A stretch of DNA of 64,000 bases from Hirudinaria manillensis (taxonomy: Eukaryota > Annelida > Clitellata > Hirudinida > Hirudinidae): NCBI GenBank assembly GCA_034509925.1, contig CM067538.1, forward strand, positions 4,527,778 through 4,591,777. Direction: 5' to 3'. The notes beneath the pieces were generated by a model. The model did no database searches. It had not been told where the DNA came from and worked only from the letters and a program-made list of their open reading frames with translations. Each line of letters opens with the position of its first letter. Position 1 is the first letter of the stretch. Made by a program: the position numbers and the translations under genes. Shown piece by piece: positions 52,748 to 64,000 of the stretch.

Positions 52748-54503
52748 GATGACGATGTCAACGATTTTCAAATTTCCACAGAAATGAAGCAATTCAGTCC
52801 GGTGAGCGATATTTCAGAGGACATCCTATTGTGAGGAAATTAGTGCCTTTCGCTGGAATCGATTCATTGACCGAAGCTGATGGTGCGCTACAAGATTAAA
52901 CACGAATTTGTCTTCTTCAACGCTTTCGGCACAATGGACAACAGAATTGGCCCTTCTAGGGCCATAGAAAGCTCTCCACTTTTTCCAGATTTAATCCAAG
53001 TCGGTGGACAACCCTCGTACTTTTTTTTATGTTTATCACTTTTTATTTTTTAGATTTTATTTGGGAGAATTAAGTTTTTAATAGCTCGTTTAATCGGATA
53101 TTAATTACGATTCTAATTTGAACGGCAAGAAAATCGTTGCGCTGCTATCGCTCCCAGAAGTTTAGTCTCGGTTGTTGTTGTTGTTGTTGCAGTTGTTGTG
53201 TGACCTTTTTGAGGCTGAAAAGATGATGACAACAGCGATCAACGTAACGATGAAGCGTGTAACATCTTGGCACACACGCACAGAAACAAAATTATCATTT
53301 CTACTATTGCCATAGACAACAACAGCAACAATAACAAAAACAACAACAACATTAATTAGTTGTCTTCTGCGCCATACATGCATGCCAACATACATGTCTA
53401 CGTACTGTGCACATGTGTATATATATGCTAAGCTAAGCATATTTTCACGAAAATATTATGGCGCACACAAACAAACACATACAAACAAACAAATACAAAT
53501 ACGTATAGTAATATTACAACATATTAATATTTTTAAAATCAAAATTACATAATTTAAATGATATTAACATTATAAATTATATTTAATAGTTATTTTCATC
53601 GCTTGAAAATAATATGTCGCTTAAAATCAGCTTGAAAACTTCTGAACCTTTTGGTCAAAGTTAAGGAATTATTTGCTCATCAATCAATTAATAAAATTGT
53701 TTAATAAAATCTTTTAAACTCGAATTGATGATGAAATTGCAACTTCCGGTATGACTTCCACGGCAACTTTGAACTGCGACGTTGACGACGACGACGATGA
53801 TGATGATGATGATGAAGAAGACGACGACGACGGTATAGGTGATGGTATAGAGATATAACAAGAGGAGTAATAACAGTTGAATTATTATTATTATTATTAT
53901 TATTATTATTTTATTTATTTTTTTTTGACAACATAGCCCTCCCAAGAACGATATAGCTGTCAAGAGGTGCCATTATTGTTGCTGTTGCTGTCGGTCATCG
54001 TGATCGTCGTTGTTGTTGTTGCTGTTGTTGTCGTAGTTGTTGTTGTTGTTGTTATTGTCCAGTCAGAAGCTGTTGACCTCAGCTTAAGTAAAGCATTCTA
54101 CAGCACAAGTCCCCAGAAGACTTGTTGATTACGAAAATTGAGATCCAACTTTAAAAAGGATCCAAGTTCTCGAACGGAGTTTAAAAATAAAATCCTCTTC
54201 GATCCCTTGTATCCGATGAATATTTATAGCCTCTTTAATACAATAAATATTAACAGCTTCATTAATTCCATGAATATTTACAAGTTGGACGTCGCTTGCT
54301 CAACGTACTAATGTTACACCTGAGGGAAAACCCGTAGAAAAAGAAAAAAAAATTGTGCTGCTAAAGCAAAACAAGAGGAACATGTTGACATCATAAAAAA
54401 AATAAATAAATGTTTTAAATTAAAATAATTTATTTCAAATAAATGAAGGATAATAATGATGATGATGATTTTTATTTTCTTTAATGGTTTTTGATAATGA
54501 TTA

Positions 54504-54546
<43 letters not shown>

Positions 54547-54576
54547 TATTATTATTATCATCATCATCATTATTAC

Positions 54577-54631
<55 letters not shown>

Positions 54632-57059
54632 GTAATTATTATTGTAACATTGTAGTCTACATTTGTTCTCCTAGAACTATTCGTAGGCCTAACGGTGATG
54701 AAAATGATGACGAGAAATGATGAAAGATGAATAATGCGTCTCTCTGAAAAAATGATTTGCAACGCAAAAGATATTTGGAAGTTTTTATTAAATTTTTTGT
54801 TTGTAATGTATCAATAATAAAATGATAAAATCGATTCAATTATCACTTTAATAGTTTACATTATTACTTGAATTCTTTAATCAATTAATTATTATTAAGG
54901 ATTTTATTATCTTAAATTACTTTTAAACAATAACGTAAATTGATTAAGAAATTCTACTTAACATTCTATAAAAAGATTAAATGCTTTTGTACGTTTTAAT
55001 AGCCATCCGTTGAGTCTCCAGTGAAAACATTTAAGAAATAAACAAAGAAAAGACCCATTGAAGTCAACACCGAAGGAACATCTGCTTCTAAAATTGGTCT
55101 TTGGAATTATACAAATTAAACAATTATGCAACAAATTATACAATTACGATATTAATTAACGAAGCAATAAATAAATAACTGTTAAATATGGTTATGATAA
55201 TAGGTAAATAATACATGCTATTATATATGTATTATAATAATACATGTATTATACAATGTATACAGGTAAATAAGTTATGAGGAAGTAATCATAATATTAT
55301 GATATATTATATAACTATACATCAAAATACTAATATATTATAACTATATTATTGATATCACATTTTATGCGTGTAAGATCTTATTAGTTGTGTGCTCTTA
55401 AGACTTATAAGATACAATCGCAAATATGCGCGACCAAAACTAAAAGCCTTGAAAAAATATTATGAACATATTTTATAGAAGTCAAAGTTTATTTAGTGCG
55501 GAGCAAAAACAGTTACGAATATTTTCCGATAATATGCAATTAATTCCGAGAAATAGTGTCAAAAAATTTTTTTTTAATTTCTCATCTTTTTGCATTTTAA
55601 ATCGAAAAAGAATCTCGCTCAATGTTTTTCAAATCATCAATTCCTTCATCTATCCATCCCTCCCTCGTTCCCTCCCTCGATCCGTCCTTCCATCCATCCA
55701 TCCACCCATCCATCCGTCTAAGCGTCCATCCATCCTTGTATTTTGAGCTATTTCCTATCAAGTTGTTAATCGATACACAAGCAACACTATATGATATCCC
55801 CATCACGCAGGATTTTATTAAGTTACATTCAACTAACACGGCCATTCGTCTGCACGCTTCCCGCCAGTATCTGATTGAATATTGAGTTGCATGCAATTAT
55901 TATTTCTATCGTGGATTTTATCGCGCAAGTACTAACGAAGTCGAGTCGTAAATCAAATTTAATGAAAAATCGTCGAGAAAAATACCGACGAACAACTTTA
56001 AAATTTTGTGGTTTGAGAATATTTTATCATGAACTGGAGAGAGACAATGGGGACAGAAATTCCCATCCCAAACTCGTAAGTCTGCATAGAATCCCATCTC
56101 CAGCCCATCTCCACTGCACGTGTCTCCAACCTCACCCCATTCCATATCCGACACGCACCATGAGGACCCTTCCAAGGATTTTCCAGTGGATGTTCATTCC
56201 TCTTCAAAAACGATTTCCATTCCTTAATGAAACTAATTCCACGTGAAGTGAATTCTTCATCCCCATCCGACGAAATATTTTTTCCTTTTAATTTTTATTT
56301 CTTAAAAATCTTTAAAATATGTAGTTTTATATTTTCTTGTTGTTGTTGTTGTATGTTTTGTTTTGCTTCGTCAAAAATTATTTGCAGATGGTGTCAAATT
56401 TGACGTTTCCAGAAGTTCCTTTTGCGACTGACGACCGAGAATTTTTCTCAGCTTCAATTCCTTTTCAAACAACAACGGTATCATTATCAGTAGCCAACCA
56501 CATTGATATCACCATCGTCATCGTCGTTGTCGTCGTCGTCATCATCTTTATCATCTGACTACATCGATATCATTACCAACATCCAAGTACAATGAAGTTC
56601 AATTTCGACTGAAGACCATTGAAAAGGTTGTCGCTTGTTATTGAATTGACATTCTTTCACGGTTATTCGCCGTTTTAAAATTAAAATTTTAAAAAAATCT
56701 GATAAATCTGAAAAATCTCTAAAATTAAAATTTTAAAATCTGAAAATCCTAGAATTTCAATTTAAAAAGCAAAACAAAAATTACTTTTATTAAGTTAAAA
56801 TTTAAAAAAATAACAACATAATTTCTGAAAGAATCGTCAATGTGACTTTAATACTCCCAATCCCCAGCTTTGTTGCCAAATATGAGTCCTTCAAAGCCGA
56901 ATTGAAACTTTAATCAAATTTTATTAAATATTATTTAATTAAATTATTATGTTAATTTATATTATTAATAGTATTGTATTGATTATATTATATTATTATT
57001 TAATTAAATATTCGAAACAAATAAAATGATTATCTATATTTATTTCGTATTACGACTTA
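52748..57059. other. Region upstream of the five-pass gene, no further gene seen
   Basis: It should contain the five-pass gene's promoter and 5' UTR. Simple repeats include GAC/GAT at 53780-53830, ATT at 53883-53911, GTT tracts near 54010-54050, ATT at 54507-54646 and a CCATCCAT tract at 55647-55738. No splice-consistent frame was found. Confidence 0.5.
54507..54646. repeat. (ATT)n microsatellite
   Basis: About 140 bp of ATT interrupted by ATC and ACT triplets. Confidence 0.95.
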
Positions 57060-57099
57060 CAGCAAAGCCCGCGGATTAGGGTACCCGAGAATAGGGTGA

Positions 57100-57238
57100 A
57101 GCCTGACCTAGGTTTTTCCAGGAAGATATTTTACTATAATTTAACGTAGACACCTGACAAAAGGGACAACCTGCCTATAGGGACACTATTTTCGTGCCGA
57201 ATCTATCCGTCTTTATAGGTAGGTTCTACTGTATTTAT
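57100..57238. mobile_element. pogo/Tigger-like DNA transposon end (partial)
   Basis: The stretch with GGGACAACCTGCCTATAGGGACAC-type wording and TATAGGTAGGTTCTACTGTA at its right end resembles the termini of pogo/Tigger elements, which start CAGTAGAACC and use TA target sites. The right end reads ...GGTTCTACTG followed by TA. I found no matching left terminus, so this is a fragment or a decayed nonautonomous copy. Confidence 0.4.
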
Positions 57239-57989
57239 AGTGAATCACATTACACTTATATTATCGCTTGAAACAGTATTATTTAATCAAATTTGTATAA
57301 ATAAACATGAAATATTTATATTAATATGAATATTTATACGAATTTACATGAATTTTTATAATCACTGGACTTATCCAATAATATTAATATCCAATAATGT
57401 TAATTAACTCGTAAATATTAACCTAATCCAAAACAAATATCATTCAAACTCTTGAAAGGAAAACCGGTCTGAAACCTTGGAACGACTGAAGGACACATGG
57501 AGGACTTTCTTTTGCTTTTCTCCTCTGAGTCTTCATCCCTTCTCCAAGTTTGAACCGAATACACGAATTTTCACCTCGGTTTTTCAATAATTTGCGAATA
57601 ATTATTCAGTAATTGTGTGAAAATCTAGCCAAAAATTCAGTGGTTCAATGGTTGTACTCGGATTGGCAAAAAACCGGGGTCAAAGAAATTGCATTTGAGA
57701 GTGTTGAAGTGAAATTAACTTTTAAACGTGAAACATTTCTGAGTTCAGGTTTTAAGTTAAAGCTTGAAAATATTTTAAGGATGCAAGTCAATGAAGAATA
57801 AACTAAATATTTTGTTCGTAAATTTTATATTTTATTTTAAATTATTTCAGTAAAATATCAATTTCACGATCAAAAAGATGCTTTTCTTGATCTTATCGGT
57901 ATTTATTCTACATGTGTACGTTTAATTATAATTGTTTTTTTAATGCAATTTCTTGCACGATGCTGGAGTTTGGTGCGACGTCCATGTTG

Positions 57990-58210
57990 GAGGACATAAA
58001 TCCATATAAATAAAAATGCAATGTGTGTTTGTATCATGCAAATGTTCTCTGAAAGTACTTAACCAATTGCTTTGGAATTTTGACACAACATAGTGCTCGA
58101 TCAGGGGAGTGTTTTTATATAGGTTTCATATAAATGCCACAACTATATCGTGTAAAAATACGCCTTTTTCGAAAATCTTTCATTTCTAAGCAATTGTCAC
58201 AGTGGATTGT
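57990..58210 (+). mobile_element. Possible Helitron-like noncoding fragment
   Basis: The wording TTTGTATCATGCAAATG followed by AACCAATTGCTTTGGAATTTTGAC resembles a conserved noncoding stretch seen in many animal Helitron-like repeats. No terminus or coding part is visible. This rests on recall of the repeat's style only. Confidence 0.25.
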
Positions 58211-58302
58211 CTCTTAATAACCGTATTATAATGATTAATAATTAACAATAGTAATAATAATATATTATGATATGATAATAATAAATAATAATAACAGTAT
58301 TA

Positions 58303-59247
<945 letters not shown>

Positions 59248-60461
59248 TACTATTATATTATCATTATTGTTTTTGTTTTACAAATAAAATATATAAATAT
59301 ATATTTTTAACATTGAAAGTGAATTAAAGCGAACATTTGTTGATAAAACAGCAACTTGTTTTGAAGACGGCCTCGTCACTTGATGAAATTATTGCGCTGG
59401 ATCAACAACAATAACAACAACAACAACAGGAACAAAACCAGTATAAAAATTAAGAATTAAAAAAATGAAAATATAATAAATATAAATAAATACAATGAAC
59501 ATATCATGGTATATGAGTGAAATAACAAAGATAAAATTAACATAATATCACTACTATATAAACATAATAACAAACATAATATCAAACAAACAAGATAATA
59601 AACATAATAACACTAAAGGATAGAAAAAACAGCCAAGAAAATATTTAAACATTTAAATGGAACTGATTTGTTCATTAAAATAACTTTTTAAAATCTTTTG
59701 AAAGACTTTTTCATTTCCATGCTTCGTTTCTTTGAAGCAAGAAATCGTGAGAACTGATAGAAAGGCAGGGTTTTAGAGTTAAAAGTTCAAAGTTCAAAGT
59801 TTAAATTTTTAAGTTCAAATTTCGTGAAGCATTTTAAATTTCAGAGCCTTGAGTTGTTTTCCTTTTTATTTTTCTTTCTCCCTCAGAATTCCTGGAAATT
59901 TCGAGGCAGGGAAAATTATAATGAATAATTAAGCAGAATGACGGATGGATGGAAAAATGACTGCTCGCGTCAATAGGAATACTGAGAAATGAGATTTTTA
60001 AGTGAAAACAACCTCCTAAAAATCATTTAAAAAACATTTTTGCGAAATAATCAACTGGAATAAAAAAACTAAGAATATTTGAGCGTAAAATATAGTAATT
60101 ATATTTAATTTCGTAAGAATTTAATAAATTAATCGAGTAAAATTCCGCCTCTGACAAGGATCTTCAGAGGACTTGACCATGTCTCCAAATGCCCCCATTT
60201 TTTGCCATCTCAATTACTTACATTAAATTAGAATTTGGAGTAAATATTGAAAAACATCTCGCATGATTTATCGGTTTTTACTTAAAAATATTACGTTATA
60301 TTTTTTTTAAATCTTTAAAATGTGAAGTTCAATAAATCAATTCAAAGTTTAATTCGTAAATTGTTTGTTTTTCACGTTTTGTTGATGGAATGAATATATT
60401 TTGATAATTACGTTAAAAACGTTACAAATTTAACTCGTTTACATTTATAAATAATAACATT

Positions 60462-60463
<2 letters not shown>

Positions 60464-60506
<43 letters not shown>

Positions 60507-60524
60507 TGCCATTTATATAGCGCC
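60464..60524. repeat. (AAT)n followed by ATTTATATAGCGCC
   Basis: An AAT run ends at about 60505 and is followed by GCC and then ATTTATATAGCGCC (60511-60524). An AAT tract followed by this word recurs in many marine animal genomes as the edge of dispersed short repeats. Only one copy is in this window. Confidence 0.4.
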
Positions 60525-61963
60525 GTGCGCGTGAGCTTCAGGAATAAATAACATTTTGAAATAATAAATATATTTAAATACTAATTATCTGATTAATTGT
60601 TTTAAAAAGATAGTTATTAGTTAAGTAACGAAAACAAAAACCATTATCGTAAATGGTATCATTGATCTGATATCGATTACATTACGCTACTTGGTAACAA
60701 TAAATCATTTTTAATCACGCAATTAATCGTACAGTAATTAATCTTACGAAATAATTAATCAATTGATGGCAAATCAAAGGTAATTATCATAATATATGCA
60801 TAAAAATATTTGCATAATAGTTTTTGTAACGATAAAAACAAATAGCAGGAAGTCCACAGGAGTGGATTTAAATATTCATTAGGTGACAAGATCGCCTCAA
60901 CAGAAGAAACGGAAGCGTTAAAAGTAATTTCACAGGATCACGTGACGAATGAATGACGGAATGAAATTGCAGAAAGGTGAATTACTGGTTGAATTTAGCG
61001 CGATTTAATGATGAATTAAAAGAAATTAATTCAAATTCAGTTTAATTCGGTGATAAATTAATTTGCAATTAAATTATTAATCAATTGCGATTCAAATCAC
61101 AATTTAAATTAAATAGAAATTATTAATTAAATAATAAATAAAAAAAATTAAAAAAATGATTTACAAAATCGATGACAAAATGGTTGATGAATGGACGAGT
61201 AGCCGATGAATAAAAGAGTCCATTAAAGCGTTGCTTAATTGGAAAAATTGGGGAGCACCTGCTCATTGTTTTGGCGGGTTCAGGGGGCACAAATAACTCA
61301 GGACCCTGGAATCCATGAATAATTACGGAGTTCATTTATTTCTTACGGAGAACCATTTCAATCGAAACGCAAGAACATTGGGACGTCAAAGTCATCTTCC
61401 ATGACTTACTTCTAATTGTGGACGTCACGTTATGATTGCTATTATTGGGTGAGGTCGTGACGTATCATCATAACATGACATGACGTGACATAATATAACA
61501 CGACATGACATAAAATAACATTAACATTACATAACATACCACTAAGATAACATAACATTGTGTGTTAATTTGTTTACTGAATTATTCGTATATATTTTTG
61601 TATTTATTAAACATTTATCACCAGTCAGGAGAATAATATTGAAAAATCAAAGAAATGACAATAATATATAATAACAATAAGGTATTTCACATTTTTTGGC
61701 AAAATAGAGAAAAATCAATTTGATGAGAACAACGATGGTGATTGGAAAGTGGGTGATAATATAACACATGATAACGGAAATATTATGAATATCAATTATA
61801 ATTGATGATTATTCAGTGTCATGATCGCTGGCCCAAATCAGGGACGGAAAGAGTAATCAAAATAACTCATTAACATAAATTATTAAACTGACATTGATAT
61901 CCAACAAAAAATAATAATAATAATAATTAAGTTAAGACGGAAGAATGTAATGGTGAATATGGA

Positions 61964-62171
61964 GCAGAGAGAGAGAGAGAGGGGGAGAGAGAGGGGGAGA
62001 GGGAGAGAGAGGGAGGGAGAGGGAGGGAGAGGGAGAGAGAGGGAGAGAGAGGGAGAGAGAAGGAGGGAGAGGGAGAGAGAGGGAGGGAGAGGGAGAGAGA
62101 GGGAGAGAGAGGGAGAGAGAAGGAGGGAGAGGGAGAGAGAGGGAGAGAGAAGGAGGGAGAGGGAGAGAGAG
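61964..62171 (+). repeat. GA-rich minisatellite (GGGAGA-based)
   Basis: About 205 bp of almost pure purine, built of GAGAGAGG, GGAGGGA and GAAGGAGG words with higher-order repetition of about 36-50 bp. The Arg/Glu/Gly, Ser/Leu/Pro frames on the two strands are artefacts. Confidence 0.9.
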
Positions 62172-64000
62172 AAAATTATCTTGCATTCAGTGTAGCAGTT
62201 TATCACTGGATGCAGACAAACACCGTTCAGACTGCCTGGATATTTATAGAAAGAAGTGGAAGAGGAGAAGAAGAAAAAAAATGACGAATTGTTTGTGAAT
62301 TAATGCATATTTATTAATTATTTATTTTATATTTTTATTTATTTTTATTTTTATTATTTTATTTTTGCACCTTGATCGTGATACATGAGTAGGCATTAGT
62401 TAATCGTAGGCTGTTATAAAAACTATTTAAGTACCTGTTCTTGTAGCATTCCGTTCAAAGATAGTTCAAGGACTTCCCTTTGGCAAAATGGCCAAAAAAC
62501 GATCTCATATTTGCAGGAAAAAATTTAAATTAAATGTTCGAAACGTCTCTTTTTATTTTAACATTCTTCGCGATTTTATACTTAAATTATTTATTTTTTA
62601 TTTTATTTTTTAAAATTTCAGTGGTGTTAAAAATGGCAGCTGGTTCATTCGTGTTTTGGTCCCAAAAATGGCATCTGCTTCGTTAGGTCTCTGAGAAGAC
62701 GTTTTGAATTTACGTTAATTCGTGACGCAATTTTCAGGAATTTTAAGGACAAATACCGATAAAATAATTTTATTCTGAAATTATTTAGAATTTATATTTA
62801 TCCACCAAGAAAATGATTACAAAATCTATTTACTACATTATTACTATATATTATTAATAATTAATTATTCGACATTTTCGAGAAGTTTATTTTGATCGTG
62901 ATTGCATGTCTGGCGAATGTGCCGTGGACAACATAGACATAAAAATAAAAAACAAAGAATAATATTATAGCAAAATCTAAACAATAAATTAAAAAAAACC
63001 ATTTGTAATAAAAATGAAACTTATTAAAAAAAAAACTTTTGTGATAAATTTCATGTTGAATAAAAGGATTGTGAATTCAAATAAAACACAGACGCCTGAC
63101 GCGTTAATCCGTGGTGGCGCGAATGTGCTCATAAAAAGTAACTTAATCCTCTGAGATTTGCAAGAGAAGTGGTCACTCGATATTATTCCGACCAATGAGA
63201 ATCAGGGTAACAAAATGTCTCCTTGTTCCCCATTGGTCAATTGCCTTTGACGTCCGAGAAAGATGCTACGTTAGGCGAGATACATGGCGAAATGTATATT
63301 CGAAGACAACACCAGAATAATAGTTTTCAATTTTTTAATGATTTTGTTTTTTAATTCGCTTAGGGCAAAATTTAACGTAAAATGTGTTTTTATTATTTAA
63401 TTTCGAACAGAGCTTTGAGAATTCAGAAAATTAAAATTGCTTTGTTTTATTTTTTTTGCAATAAAAACGTACAAACGTTCGTTTAAAGACTTTAAAGAAT
63501 ACGCTATATAAGAGGTTTAAGTTTATTACTTTTATTATTATTATTATTATTAATATTATTATTATTATCGTTATTAACACAGAATTGATTACTAAACAAA
63601 TTATCATTTCATTAAAAAAAAAACAATTTGAAATTTTATCTGAAAATAAAATCAGTGAAAGATTTCATGGACTTTTCAAAATTCAATTGAATTTCGGAGA
63701 ATTAAAAAAAATATTGAAGCCTTTTTTGCAATTATTTCTGAATTCGTTTCCATGGCTTTTACGAGCAAAAAGAATCCGTCTCTAATGCATTCCGGTAGTT
63801 ATTAACCATGATTCCACCATGCAAATCTCCTTCCTTTTAGAATCTAGTTTCCAAGATAAGCTGGTTTTAAAGATAAATAAGAGTAAAATAAAATTAAAAT
63901 ACACCCGAAATATTCAGACAATAGAGTATCGAATTGATAATTTTTCAATTAAGCGCTTCAAAAATCTTTTTCATTTGCTTTGTTCGTCCTTAAAAGCCTG

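Overview
This is eukaryotic, intron-bearing, AT-rich nuclear DNA from an animal. Three multi-exon genes can be assembled by eye with GT-AG introns and matching codon phases, and the noncoding DNA is full of ATT/AAT microsatellites. An ApeC (apextrin C-terminal) domain gene and an FGFRL1-type gene occur together. As far as I know neither family is typical of insects or nematodes, so I infer a non-ecdysozoan invertebrate (spiralian, invertebrate deuterostome or cnidarian). I cannot name the species.

Layout. (1) 1-1256: left flank with one possible terminal exon of an upstream gene. (2) About 1257-15645: a head-to-tail array of twelve units, all transcribed from the minus strand. Ten full units (about 1.306 kb) each hold one intronless 230-codon Elongin-A-like gene. 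Two adjacent units (736-737 bp) carry the same internal deletion. (3) 16167-20531, plus strand: a seven-exon gene for a 385-residue type I membrane protein with a signal peptide, an ApeC ectodomain, one membrane helix and a cytoplasmic tail with two PPxY motifs. (4) 20532-28200: no gene recognised. (5) 28752-32614, plus strand: an FGFRL1-like receptor of 450 residues with two Ig domains, one membrane helix and no kinase. (6) 35658-52747, minus strand: a ten-exon gene of 1344 codons for a large unrecognised protein with a signal peptide, a Cys-rich ectodomain and five predicted membrane helices. (7) 52748-64000: mostly repeats, including a 5'-truncated retrotransposon fragment (R4/Dong-like, zinc knuckle plus restriction-like endonuclease) lying between two ATT/TAA microsatellites, a pogo/Tigger-like terminal fragment, a possible Helitron-like fragment and a GA-rich minisatellite.

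Functional links. No operon or shared pathway is implied. The ApeC, FGFRL1-like and five-pass genes all encode surface proteins but belong to different families. The Elongin-A array is the most unusual structure: a multi-copy, intronless, nearly identical gene family whose edge units differ from the internal ones, as expected under concerted evolution. The five-pass protein is the best candidate for an undescribed gene family. All gene models rest on splice consensus and phase only; there is no transcript evidence here.
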